Positions 1-8,633 of a stretch of 64,000 nt of DNA are shown piece after piece. This DNA comes from Natrinema pellirubrum DSM 15624 (GTDB lineage Archaea; Halobacteriota; Halobacteria; Halobacteriales; Natrialbaceae): NCBI RefSeq assembly GCF_000230735.2, contig NC_019962.1, positions 2,046,001-2,110,000 on the forward strand. The letters run 5' to 3'. Below the pieces are notes generated by a model that saw only the letters and a list, made by a program, of their open reading frames with translations, searched no databases and was not told the origin of the DNA. Position 1 is the stretch's first letter. Every line of letters starts with the position of its first letter. The position numbers and the translations under genes were made by a program.

Positions 1-812
1 TCCGGCGTGTTGAACATGCTCATGAACTGGTAGGAGACGTCTTTCGACCGGGCCGCGCCGTCGTTCGTAAAGCCCGGATCGGTGCTGTTCTCACCGATGC
101 CGACGACGCGAGCGCCCGTGGCCGCGACGTCGGCGTCGAACTGCAGGTAGTCGTCGAGGCGGTGGTCGAGGACGGCGTCGACTCCGCCGTCGGCCGCCTC
201 GCGGACGGCGTCGACCAGATCGTCCCGGCCGTAGTCAAGCACCGTCTCGGCACCGTAGTCGGCCAGTTCGTCGTGGTACTCCTCGGACGCGGTCGTGATC
301 ACCCGCGCGCTTACCGCGGCCGCGATCTGGACGGCCGCGTGGCCGACGCCGCCGGAGCCGCCGTGGACAAGACAGTACTCCGCGGGATCGAGGTCCGCGT
401 GGTCGATCAGCGCGCGCCAGGCGGTGACGGCGGCGACGCCGGCCCCGCCCGCTTCGGTGAGGTCCGCTCCGTCGGGGAGGTGAACCACTCGATCAGTCGG
501 GATCGTCGCGTACTCCGCATACGAGCCCTGGAAGCCGCCGTTACCGATGCCGGTACCGTAAACACGATCCCCTTCCGCGAAGTCCTCGACGGCTTCGCCG
601 GTCACCGCGACGGTCCCAGCCACGTCGACGCCGGGCGTAAACGGCACGTCGACCGGTTCGTACGAGCCGTCCCGGAAGTAGGTATCGACGGGGTTGATCC
701 CCGCCGCGGCGACCTCGACGAGCAACTCGTCGTCGGCCGGTTCGGGCCGGTCGATCTCCTCGACCTGCAGTACGTCCGCGTCGCCATGTTCGTGAAGGCG
801 TACAGCTCTCAT
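1..812 (-). CDS. MDR-family quinone oxidoreductase / alcohol dehydrogenase-like, C-terminus cut by window edge
   Basis: The open frame starts MRAVRLHEHGDADVLQVEEI at 812 and stays open to base 1, giving about 270 residues. Family members have about 320, so roughly 50 C-terminal residues lie outside the window. A GroES-like N-terminal domain is followed by the Rossmann signature GGSGGVGHAA near residues 151-160, which binds NADPH. The zinc-lobe cysteines of true alcohol dehydrogenases are absent, which favours the zinc-free quinone oxidoreductase (QOR) branch. Such enzymes reduce quinones or enones with NADPH in the cytoplasm; the substrate cannot be read from sequence. It is transcribed away from the small YbjQ-type gene that follows. 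Confidence 0.88.
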   Translation of the reverse strand, partial: MRAVRLHEHGDADVLQVEEIDRPEPADDELLVEVAAAGINPVDTYFRDGSYEPVDVPFTPGVDVAGTVAVTGEAVEDFAEGDRVYGTGIGNGGFQGSYAEYATIPTDRVVHLPDGADLTEAGGAGVAAVTAWRALIDHADLDPAEYCLVHGGSGGVGHAAVQIAAAVSARVITTASEEYHDELADYGAETVLDYGRDDLVDAVREAADGGVDAVLDHRLDDYLQFDADVAATGARVVGIGENSTDPGFTNDGAARSKDVSYQFMSMFNTP

Positions 813-891
813 CTCGTTCGAACACACGGATCGGGACGATAAAACGGTACACGTGACGGCAGGGAAGACGGGGCCACTCCGCGACCGGGCC

Positions 892-1221
892 CTACTCGCG
901 GCGGGTCCGCACCGCAGTACCCGAGATGTTGACCCAGAGCATCCCCTCGCGCATCTCCTCGTAATCGAAGCCGACGCCGACGACCGCGTCGGCGTCCAGT
1001 TCGGCGGCCTCCGCACGGAGATCCTTGAGTGCCTCTTCCCGACCCTGTTTGATCTTCTTCTCGTAGGAGCCGCTTCGCCCGCCGACGATATCGCGGATCC
1101 CGCCAGCGATGTCACTGACGACGTTCGCGCCGATGATCGCCTCGCCGGAGACGACGCCACAGTACTCCGTTACCGCTCGGTCTTCGATCTCGTCCGTCGT
1201 CGTGACGGTGATGTCTGCCAT
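892..1221 (-). CDS. YbjQ/UPF0145 family protein
   Basis: A 109-residue protein beginning MADITVTTTDEIEDRAVTEY. The pattern of a conserved VVSGEAIIGANVVSDI stretch, a basic helix (YEKKIKQGREEALKDL) and a C-terminal segment with DADAVVGVGFDYE is typical of the YbjQ/UPF0145 fold. This pentamer-forming family is sometimes described as heavy-metal-binding on thin evidence. No signal peptide or membrane segment is seen, so it is probably cytoplasmic. The full family length is present. It sits alone, with the same orientation as both neighbours, and its cellular role is unknown. Confidence 0.85.
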   Translation of the reverse strand: MADITVTTTDEIEDRAVTEYCGVVSGEAIIGANVVSDIAGGIRDIVGGRSGSYEKKIKQGREEALKDLRAEAAELDADAVVGVGFDYEEMREGMLWVNISGTAVRTRRE

Positions 1222-1289
1222 ACGCGAGAATGTGAACTCGACGACAGATAAAGCTGTAGGACAGCGAGAGAACGGGACCGACGAGAGAG

Positions 1290-2411
1290 CTACTGAACCG
1301 CCCGCGTCGCGTCGTCGATGATCTCGAGCGCCTCCTTCAGTTCCTCCGTCCCCGTCGCGTAGGACAGTCGTGCGTAGCCCTCGCCGTTCGTACCGAACGC
1401 GTCGCCGGGAACGACGACGACGCCGCGATCCAGCACTTCGTCACACCAGCCCTCGGGGACCTTCGGCATCGCGTAGAACGCGCCTTCGGGGGTGGGCACC
1501 TCGAGGCCGGCGTCGGTCAGTCCGTCGAGGACGAGATCGCGGCGCTGCTCGAAGGTCCCGACCATCTCCTCGACCGGTTCCTGGGGACCGGTCAGGGCGG
1601 CCTCGGCGGCGTACTGGGCCGGCGCGGAGGCACAGGCTTGCCCGTACTGGTGGACCCGCAGCATGCGCTCGATGCGACGATTGGAGCCGAGGACCCAGCC
1701 GAGCCGCCAACCGGTCATCGAGTAGGTCTTCGAGCAGGCGCTGACGACGACGACGTTGTCCGACTCGGCGAACTCGAGCGGCGATCGATGCTCGCCCTCG
1801 AAGACGATGTGTTCGTAGACTTCGTCCGAAATACAGAGGACGTCGTGTTCGTCGGCGATACGGGCGAACTCGCGCATGTCGGCCTCGCTCTGGACGGCCC
1901 CGGTCGGGTTCGCGGGACTGTTGACGACGAACGCCGCGGTCTCTTCGGTGATGGCGTCCTCGACGGCCGCGGGATCGAGGGTGAGGTCCTCCCGCAGCCC
2001 GACGGGCTTCGGCGTCCCGTCGGCGATGTGAGTCAGGGCGTCGTAGGAGACGAAGCCGGGATCGGGGAAGATGACCTCCTCGCCGGGGTTCACGTGGGCC
2101 TCGATCGCGAGATGCAGGGCCTCGCTCCCGCCGGAGGTCGCGATGATGTCGGCGGGATCGACCGCGAGGCCGTAGTCCCGATCGTACTTCGCGGAAATGG
2201 CCTCCCGGAGCTGGGGCGTCCCCTTGTTCGAGGTGTAGGCGTCCGCCTGTCCCGACTCGATGGCCTCGATGGCCCCGCGGCGGGCGTGGGCCGGGGTCGG
2301 GAAGTCCGGCTGGCCGAGGCCGAGGTTGATCGCGTCCTCGCCCGCGGCCTCGAAGACCTCCCGGATACCGCTGATCGACACCTGCTCGACTCGGTCTGCG
2401 AAATCAGTCAT
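1290..2411 (-). CDS. Class I/II pyridoxal-phosphate aminotransferase (aspartate aminotransferase type)
   Basis: A 373-residue fold-type I PLP enzyme of normal family length. The visible signatures are NSPANPTG (residues 164-171, cofactor and substrate binding), DEVYEHIVF (196-204) and SACSKTYSMTGWRLGW with the Schiff-base lysine at K228. It would move an amino group between an amino acid and a 2-oxoacid, probably with aspartate, glutamate or an aromatic or alanine-type partner; sequence alone does not decide. The ATG at 2411 gives a clean N-terminus (MTDFADRVEQVSISGIREVF). A DUF6517-like lipoprotein gene is divergent on the other side. Confidence 0.93.
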   Translation of the reverse strand: MTDFADRVEQVSISGIREVFEAAGEDAINLGLGQPDFPTPAHARRGAIEAIESGQADAYTSNKGTPQLREAISAKYDRDYGLAVDPADIIATSGGSEALHLAIEAHVNPGEEVIFPDPGFVSYDALTHIADGTPKPVGLREDLTLDPAAVEDAITEETAAFVVNSPANPTGAVQSEADMREFARIADEHDVLCISDEVYEHIVFEGEHRSPLEFAESDNVVVVSACSKTYSMTGWRLGWVLGSNRRIERMLRVHQYGQACASAPAQYAAEAALTGPQEPVEEMVGTFEQRRDLVLDGLTDAGLEVPTPEGAFYAMPKVPEGWCDEVLDRGVVVVPGDAFGTNGEGYARLSYATGTEELKEALEIIDDATRAVQ

Positions 2412-2557
2412 AGCTATACGGGGGGTATCGACCCCGATAACTCTTGATGTGTGAATCGCCTATCATCCGCCGTCGACGCTCAACGAGACCGGACAGTCTT
2501 GTCTGCGAGACTGAAGATGCCACAAGGAAGATGACCCTCGTGACGAAGGGACCAGTA

Positions 2558-3220
2558 ATGACTCCCTCTCGACGATCGCTGCTCGCCGCGGGCGCGACCG
2601 GTGCGATAGCGCTCACCGCCGGCTGTATCGATGTCGTTCTCGGGAACGAACCGCTCGAGTTCAGTTCCGACGCCGTCCGCCCGACCGACGACGCGCTCGA
2701 GGAGACGGGCTACGCGGAAGACGACGTCAGCCAGCGAACGATCGACCGCTCGGTCGAACTCCCCGGCGGCGTCGAGCGCCAGGTCGAGGCCTCGATCGCG
2801 ACGGCGATCTACTCGAAGGCCGTGGAGTATCAGGGCGAGGAACGCGACGGGGCCGCCTTCGCCGCCGTCTCCATCCCGGGGATGGAGGTCGCGGGCCGAT
2901 CGCTCAACCCGATCGACGATCTGTCCAACGAGGAGTTGCTCGACCGGTTCCTCGGCGAGTTCGAGGGCGGCCAGGGCGATATCAGTAACATCCGACACCA
3001 GGAGACGTTCGGCCTCGATATCCTCGGGGACGGCCGCGAGGTCGACCGGTTCCTCGGCGAGTCCGAACTCGGCGGCGAACCGATCGACGTCGAGATCAAA
3101 CTCACGTCCTTCGATCACGAGGGCGATCTGCTCGTCCTCCTTGGCACCTATCCGAAACTGCTCACCGAGGAATCGGCCAACGCCGAGGTCCTGCTCGAGT
3201 CCGTCGAACATCCAGCCTGA
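2558..3220 (+). CDS. Predicted exported lipoprotein, DUF6517-like
   Basis: From the ATG at 2558 the protein has 220 residues and begins MTPSRRSLLAAGATGAIALTAGC. This is a twin-arginine signal (SRRSLL) running into a lipobox LTAGC, so the mature protein should be lipid-anchored outside the membrane. In-frame starts further upstream (2444, 2531) would bury the signal and are rejected. The mature part is acidic, has no further membrane segments, and resembles the haloarchaeal DUF6517 proteins in size and layout. Function is unknown. It faces away from the aminotransferase gene. Confidence 0.85.
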   Translation: MTPSRRSLLAAGATGAIALTAGCIDVVLGNEPLEFSSDAVRPTDDALEETGYAEDDVSQRTIDRSVELPGGVERQVEASIATAIYSKAVEYQGEERDGAAFAAVSIPGMEVAGRSLNPIDDLSNEELLDRFLGEFEGGQGDISNIRHQETFGLDILGDGREVDRFLGESELGGEPIDVEIKLTSFDHEGDLLVLLGTYPKLLTEESANAEVLLESVEHPA

Positions 3221-3357
3221 CGACCGGCGACCGGGTCGCTCCGGCGGTTAGTTTGCGATTGGAACCTCGCCTCTCGAGCGGTCGGTAACCGAACGGCGAA
3301 GGCAGTACCGGAACCGACGACGGAAAAAGCGCGAATCAGTCGGAATCGACGGCGGTC

Positions 3358-4224
3358 TCAGTAGAACTCGCGGACGAGATCCATCGCGTCCTCGGGCGCG
3401 CCGTCGGGGATCTCGGACATGTCCTCGGTGACGCCGTGTTTCTCGTGGTACGGGACCGAGTTTTCGTCCTGATACATGACGCCCTGATACTCCTTCTCGC
3501 TGTCGAGGATGACCTCTTTGGCGGCCTCGTAGTCGTGGGGGTCGTGGTCCTCGTCTTCCTGCAGGTCAACCAGGCTGTCGCGGAAGTAGTCGTAGGTGTC
3601 GACGTCGTTGAACGTGACACAGGGACTGAAAACGTTGACGAAGCCGAAGCCGTCGTGTTCGATGGCCTTCTCGACGATCTCGGCGTGGCGCATCGCGTCG
3701 GAGCTGAACGACTGGGCGATGAAGGACGCGCCAGAGGCCAGCGCGAGGGCTAGCGGGTTGACCGGGGGCTGCTTGGGCCCTTCGGGGGTCGTCGAGGTCT
3801 CGAAGTCCGACCGCGAGGTCGGCGAGGCCTGGCCCTTGGTCAGGCCGTAGATGCGGTTGTCCATGACCACGTAGGTCATGTCGACGTTCCGGCGGACGGC
3901 GTGGACGAAGTGACCGGCACCGATCGAGTAGCCGTCACCGTCGCCGCCGGCGACCATGACCTCGATATCGGGGCGGGCCATCTTGACGCCGGTGCCGACC
4001 GGGAGTGCACGGCCGTGAACCCCGTGGAGGGCGTAGCTGTGCATGTAGGTCCCGATCTTGCCGGAACAGCCGATCCCGGCCACGACGAACGTGTTGTCGG
4101 GGTCGTTGCCGGTGTTGGCCAGCGCTTTCATCATGCCGTTCATCGTCCCGAAGTCGCCGCAGCCGGGACACCACGTTGGCTGTTTGTCGGATTTGAAGTC
4201 GGTGAATCGGACGTCGGAGCTCAT
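3358..4224 (-). CDS. korB: 2-oxoacid:ferredoxin oxidoreductase, beta subunit (KorB type)
   Basis: A 288-residue thiamine-diphosphate subunit. CPGCGDFG near residues 19-26 carries cysteines that bind the iron-sulfur cluster, and GGDGDGYSIGAGH followed by NRIYGLTKGQ is the ThDP/Mg motif. With the alpha subunit it oxidises a 2-oxoacid, probably 2-oxoglutarate (pyruvate is possible), to the acyl-CoA while reducing ferredoxin. Haloarchaea use this instead of NAD-linked dehydrogenase complexes. Its ATG overlaps the TAA of korA (TAATG), so the two are translationally coupled. The kor rather than por assignment is by general resemblance. Confidence 0.93.
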   Translation of the reverse strand: MSSDVRFTDFKSDKQPTWCPGCGDFGTMNGMMKALANTGNDPDNTFVVAGIGCSGKIGTYMHSYALHGVHGRALPVGTGVKMARPDIEVMVAGGDGDGYSIGAGHFVHAVRRNVDMTYVVMDNRIYGLTKGQASPTSRSDFETSTTPEGPKQPPVNPLALALASGASFIAQSFSSDAMRHAEIVEKAIEHDGFGFVNVFSPCVTFNDVDTYDYFRDSLVDLQEDEDHDPHDYEAAKEVILDSEKEYQGVMYQDENSVPYHEKHGVTEDMSEIPDGAPEDAMDLVREFY

Positions 4225-5978
4225 TATGCGGGTACCTCCTCAGTGAGTTTCTCGGTGATATCGTCTGCGAGTTCGTCGGCCTTGAATCGCACGCCGGTGT
4301 ACTTGTTGATCCGCTTGACGCGGGTCAACACGTCGTGTTCGATCACGTCCGCGAACTGCCCGGTCGCGTTACACTCGACGACGATCGTCTCGTCGGCGGC
4401 CTCGATCTCCTCGGTCAGGTCGGGCCGCGGGAAGATGTAGGGCACCGAGATCACGTGGACGTCGATCCCGTCCTCCTCGAGGTACTCGAGCGCCTCGACG
4501 AGCGCGCCCTCGTTCGATCCCCACGAGATGACGAGGTTGTCCGCGTCCGGATCGCCGAACTCGCGGTAGTCCCAGTCCTCGTTCTCTCTGGCGGTCTCGA
4601 CCTTGCGGTTGCGCTTGTCGACCTGCTGGACGCGTTCGTCCTCTTCCTCGGTCCGGCGACCGAGTTCGTCGTGTTCGAGGCCGGTAGACATGTGGGCAGC
4701 GTCGGTCGTGCCGGGGATGGCCCGCGGGCTGACGCCGTCCTCGGTGACGGCGTGGGCACGGAAGTGGCCCTGCGCGTCGAGCCACTCGTCGACCTCGTCC
4801 TCGTCGACGAGCTTGCCGCGGTCGATCTCGACCTCGCTCATGTCGAAGGCCTCCGGCGGGAACGTCTGCTCGGTGACCGACATCGCCAGGTCCGAAACCA
4901 GGAAGACCGGCGTCTGGTACTTCTCGGCGAGGTTGAACGCCTCGACGGTCTTCCAGAAGCACTCGGTGATCGACGTGGGGGCGACGACGAACCGCGGAAC
5001 CTCGCCGTGGCCGCCGTACAGTGCCATGTTGAGGTCGCCCTGTTCCTGCTTCGTCGGCATCCCGGTCGAGGGACCGGATCGCTGGACGTCGGCGATGACC
5101 AGCGGCGTTTCGCTGGTCGCGACGAGACCGAACGTCTCGGTCATGAGGTCGATCCCGGCTCCCGACGTGGCGGTCATCGCTCGAGCGCCCGCCCGTGCGC
5201 CGCCGAGTGCCATGTTGATCGCCGACAGCTCGTCTTCGGCTTGGACGACGTGGCCGCCGTAGTCCTCGATGCGCCCGGTCAGGTACTCCATGATCGAGGT
5301 CGCGGGCGTGATCGGATAGCCGGCGTAGAACCGGCAGCCGGCCGCGAGCGCGCCCATGCCGATGGCTTCGTTGCCGTTGAGCAGGACGTAGTCGTTGTCG
5401 GTGGTCTCGACGTTGTAGCCGAGGTGGCTCAGGTCGTAGTTCTCCTCGACGTACTCCTGGCCCGCGCGAGCGGCTTCCTTGTTGTTCTCGACGATCTTCG
5501 AGCCCTTGCCGCCGAAGCGCTTCTCGAGGGCCTCGTCCAGATACTCGACGTCGAAGCCGGTGATCTTACACGCCGCGCCCAGCGCGACGATGTTGCGCAT
5601 GATCGCACCGCCGGCCTCCTCGGCCAGCGATTTCAGCGGGACGTCGACCGCGGTCATTTCGTCGGGGATCTCCGCGTCCCACGAGCGCTCGCCGTCGTAG
5701 ATGATGGCGCTGCCCTCGTGGAGTTCGTCCAAGTTCTCGTCGATGGTCCGCTGTGTCAGGGCGACGAGAATGTCGAGGCGGTCCACGACGCTTTGGACCT
5801 GCTCGACGGACGTCCGAATCTTGTAGGCTGTGTAGCCGCCACGGATTCGAGACGCGAAGTCTTTGGAGGTGAATACGTGTCTTCCGGCCCGGGACAGTGC
5901 CTGAGCGAAGATTTTTCCGGTGGAGTCGATACCGTCACCGGCCTCGCCTCCGATCGCCCAGTTGAGATCCTCAGCCAT
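4224..5978 (-). CDS. korA: 2-oxoacid:ferredoxin oxidoreductase, fused gamma-alpha subunit (KorA type)
   Basis: A 584-residue protein from the ATG at 5978 (MAEDLNWAIGGEAGDGIDST). The first ~190 residues form the gamma domain (GGEAGDGIDSTGK) and the rest the pyrimidine-binding alpha domain with AGYPITPATSIMEYL; this gamma-alpha fusion is normal in haloarchaea. It pairs with KorB to oxidise 2-oxoacids with CoA and ferredoxin in the cytoplasm. A TATA-like CATTTATG box at 6000-6007 lies about 25 bases upstream of this ATG. This supports a leaderless transcript and argues against the eight-residue-longer start at 6002. Confidence 0.94.
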   Translation of the reverse strand: MAEDLNWAIGGEAGDGIDSTGKIFAQALSRAGRHVFTSKDFASRIRGGYTAYKIRTSVEQVQSVVDRLDILVALTQRTIDENLDELHEGSAIIYDGERSWDAEIPDEMTAVDVPLKSLAEEAGGAIMRNIVALGAACKITGFDVEYLDEALEKRFGGKGSKIVENNKEAARAGQEYVEENYDLSHLGYNVETTDNDYVLLNGNEAIGMGALAAGCRFYAGYPITPATSIMEYLTGRIEDYGGHVVQAEDELSAINMALGGARAGARAMTATSGAGIDLMTETFGLVATSETPLVIADVQRSGPSTGMPTKQEQGDLNMALYGGHGEVPRFVVAPTSITECFWKTVEAFNLAEKYQTPVFLVSDLAMSVTEQTFPPEAFDMSEVEIDRGKLVDEDEVDEWLDAQGHFRAHAVTEDGVSPRAIPGTTDAAHMSTGLEHDELGRRTEEEDERVQQVDKRNRKVETARENEDWDYREFGDPDADNLVISWGSNEGALVEALEYLEEDGIDVHVISVPYIFPRPDLTEEIEAADETIVVECNATGQFADVIEHDVLTRVKRINKYTGVRFKADELADDITEKLTEEVPA

Positions 5979-5999
5979 GTTATGAGGCCCCTTGCCCCC

Positions 6000-6007
6000 C
6001 ATAAATG
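6000..6007 (-). promoter_or_regulatory. TATA box of korAB
   Basis: CATTTATG on the minus strand, centred about 25 bases before the korA ATG. This is the usual spacing for a leaderless haloarchaeal transcript. Confidence 0.55.
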
Positions 6008-6244
6008 AAAAGGCTTCTGAAACCCCAAGCGGACCACCGCATCAGTGGTGGATATGTTCGGGATGGAAGGACAGTTGGTTATTAATCGTTAGGAATTGTG
6101 GGGCGAGAGTTTACGAGAGAAAGAAACACGGAAGCGAGTGAATGTGTGTGGTAATCACACAGTATCGTCCCCCACCGAAACGGCCGCTCGCGAGGGTCGC
6201 GGCGAACGGAACGCCTTTTCAATCCGCCGACGAACGGGTTCGAC

Positions 6245-6883
6245 ATGGATGGGACGCCAGTCACGGTCGCATCGGTCGGCGAGGTCGGTCCCGACACCGT
6301 CGCGCTCGAACTCGAGACGCCCGCGGGGTTCGATGCCCTCCCCGGGCAGTTCGTCCTCTTGCGGGCCGCCCCCGAGGACGAGGAGATCGCTCGCCACTAC
6401 ACGCTCTCCTCGCCGACGGTCGGCGAGACGTTCGAACTCACCGTCGGGATCGACCCCGAGGGCGACCTCTCGCCGTGGCTCGCGGGCCTCGAGGGCGGCG
6501 AGACCGTCCACGTCGAGGGCCCGTTCGGCCGAATCACCTACGACGACGACGGCGACGTCGTCGCCGCCGCCGGGGGTCCGGGGGTCGGTGCGGGAGTCGC
6601 GGTCGCCGAGGCCGCTCACGAGGCCGGTCACGACGCCACCGTGATCTATCAGGCCGACGAACCCGCCCACACCGATCGGCTCGAGGCGCTGTCCGACGCG
6701 GGCGCGACCGTGGTCTTTATCGATGACGGCGCGGCCGAGGAACTGGCCGATGCGATCGCGACACACCACGAGGACGGTCAGGTCTACGCATTCGGCTTCG
6801 ACGACTTCGTCACCGCTGTCGCGGACGCGATCGAGGCCGCGGGCGGCGATCCCGACGACGCGCTGATCGAGAACTTCGGGTAA
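6245..6883 (+). CDS. FAD-dependent ferredoxin/flavodoxin reductase-type oxidoreductase
   Basis: A 212-residue protein with a ferredoxin-reductase-like beta-barrel holding RHYTLSSP (the RxYS/T flavin-binding motif) and then a nucleotide-binding half with AAAGGPGVGAGVAVAEAA. Length fits the compact FNR family that lacks extra domains. It probably moves electrons between NAD(P)H and a small carrier; the partner is unknown. The ATG at 6245 follows a CTTTTCAA box at about -28. The neighbouring ferredoxin-dependent KorAB makes a ferredoxin link plausible but unproven. Confidence 0.8.
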   Translation: MDGTPVTVASVGEVGPDTVALELETPAGFDALPGQFVLLRAAPEDEEIARHYTLSSPTVGETFELTVGIDPEGDLSPWLAGLEGGETVHVEGPFGRITYDDDGDVVAAAGGPGVGAGVAVAEAAHEAGHDATVIYQADEPAHTDRLEALSDAGATVVFIDDGAAEELADAIATHHEDGQVYAFGFDDFVTAVADAIEAAGGDPDDALIENFG

Positions 6884-7081
6884 TCGGCCGGCTCACCGGC
6901 CACCGACTCGAGGTGGCGACGCCGTCACTCCCGCGACTCCGTTGATAACGTGACGCCGATCCCCTCGAGTGGGGTCAGTCCGGCCGCAACAGTTGCCTCT
7001 CTTCGAAACTGAAAGTCCGTCGATAGCACAGGTACGAAGCCGTGACAAAGGTGTTTATGCCCGATCGGTGTGGGAGCGCGT

Positions 7082-8017
7082 ATGCGACGTCGCGACCTCC
7101 TCGCGCTCACGACCGGAACGGCGTGTGGCCTGGCCGGCTGTGCCGACTCGCGGTTCGAGCGGCTCCAGTCGGAGCGGCCGGACGTCGACGGCTCGAGCGA
7201 CGACACCGATCGTCGGGGCAGCGAGTCCGCCGGGCCCGATGCGATCGTGGTCGGCAACCCCGATGAGGTACCGTTCCTCGAGGCCCACCCACCACACGAG
7301 TTCACCCTCCGCAACGACGGCGAGACCGAGCGGACGGTCGCCGTGGTCGTTTCGGCCGACGACGCTGACGGAAGTGACCCGATCGACGGCGACGGGGAGG
7401 ACGAACGGGACGAGCCACTGCTCGAGCGCGATCTCGATCTCGGGGCCGGCGAGGAACGGACGATCGTGTTTGTCGAGCCACGACCGTATACGGTCACGGT
7501 CACGTCGCGCCGCGACGGCGAGACGGGCGAGTCGACGGTCACCGACGGGATCAGTCGCCGGCCGTTCGATTGCGTTCGCTCTCGGACGACCGTCACACTC
7601 TCCGAATCCGGCACGGAGACGGAGTCGACGTCGTCGACGATCCCCTGCCCGGTGCCCGACGTAGCGGACGCATCGCTCGCGGTCGATGGCCGGGAGTGTG
7701 CGGGCCGGACCGACGGTGACGACGCGACCGTCGAGTTCGAAAACGAGCGTGTGCTGGTCGAGGGGTCGATCCGCATCCCGACGCCGTGTCACACCCTCGA
7801 GCTGGCCGACGTCACCGACGACGACGGTCGCGACCTGCTCGTGGTCACCGTCGCCGTCGGCGAACAGGAGGCCGAGACCTGCGTCGACTGCCTCGGGACC
7901 GCGGACTACGAGGTCGAGATCGATCTCGAGGGTCGGTATCCCGGCCGGGTCGCGGTCGTCCACGCGACCGGCGACGAACGGCGGGTGATCACCACGAACG
8001 AGTTCGCCGCCGGGTAG
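7082..8017 (+). CDS. Uncharacterised exported lipoprotein
   Basis: From the ATG at 7082 the protein has 311 residues and starts MRRRDLLALTTGTACGLAGC, a twin-arginine signal with lipobox GLAGC. A TTTATG box at 7054-7059 is about 26 bases upstream, favouring this start over the one at 7070. The mature protein is acidic and soluble-looking. It appears to contain repeated beta-sandwich-like segments (ERTVAVVVSADD, ERTIVFVEPRPYTVTV) and several paired cysteines (CPVPD, CVDC). No enzymatic motif is recognised; extracellular, membrane-anchored and of unknown function. Confidence 0.75.
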   Translation: MRRRDLLALTTGTACGLAGCADSRFERLQSERPDVDGSSDDTDRRGSESAGPDAIVVGNPDEVPFLEAHPPHEFTLRNDGETERTVAVVVSADDADGSDPIDGDGEDERDEPLLERDLDLGAGEERTIVFVEPRPYTVTVTSRRDGETGESTVTDGISRRPFDCVRSRTTVTLSESGTETESTSSTIPCPVPDVADASLAVDGRECAGRTDGDDATVEFENERVLVEGSIRIPTPCHTLELADVTDDDGRDLLVVTVAVGEQEAETCVDCLGTADYEVEIDLEGRYPGRVAVVHATGDERRVITTNEFAAG

Positions 8018-8090
8018 CCCGGCGGTCGGGCAGACGGGCTGCTTGTCCGGTGCAACCGCGAGCGACGGTCGCGCCGGAGACGAGTCCGTC

Positions 8091-8474
8091 TCAGTGTTCG
8101 ACGAGTTCGATCAGGATCCCGCCGGTGTCCTTGGGGTGGAGAAACGCCACCGAATGGCCCCACGCGCCCGGACGGGGGTCCTCGTCGATCAGCGTCACGT
8201 CGTGGTCCCGGACCGTCTCGAGGGCCCTCTCGATGTCGTCTGTCGCGAGCGCGAGGTGGTGGATTCCCGCCCCGTTGTCCTCGAGATAGCGCGCGATCGT
8301 CCCCTCCTCGATCGGCTCGAGCAGTTCGACATAGCCGTCGCCACAGTCGAGGAAGACAACGCGCATGCCGTCGAACACCTCCTCGTGAGCGACCTCGAGA
8401 CCGAAGAGATCGCCGTACAGCGTTGCGAGTCCCTGTGCGTCGTCGGTTGCGATGCCGGCGTGATCGAAGTGCAT
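8091..8474 (-). CDS. mce: Methylmalonyl-CoA epimerase
   Basis: A 127-residue vicinal-oxygen-chelate (glyoxalase-fold) protein beginning MHFDHAGIATDDAQGL. Metal ligands are visible as the H in FDHAGIA, the H in GIHHLALATDD and the E in the C-terminal ILIELVEH. It interconverts the S and R forms of methylmalonyl-CoA, so the product of propionyl-CoA carboxylation can be used by the mutase encoded just upstream on the same strand. The gap to that mutase gene is 159 bases, so they may share a transcript. Length is normal. Confidence 0.92.
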   Translation of the reverse strand: MHFDHAGIATDDAQGLATLYGDLFGLEVAHEEVFDGMRVVFLDCGDGYVELLEPIEEGTIARYLEDNGAGIHHLALATDDIERALETVRDHDVTLIDEDPRPGAWGHSVAFLHPKDTGGILIELVEH

Positions 8475-8633
8475 CGGCCTGTACTCCGGTCGATGGCCGT
8501 GTTACTGTTGTGATTTTTCGTGGCGTTTCGAGCCCGCACGGACCGGGAGACGGGCCCCAGTCGGACATCGACCGCGGAAAACGGGATATCGGGACGAAGA
8601 TTCGTTCGGTCGCAGTCGACGATTCGAGCGCCG

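Noticed and set aside
4335-6008. 557-residue plus-strand frame
   Set aside because: It is the mirror of korA. The composition (Val/Arg/Asp repeats) is that of an antisense shadow.
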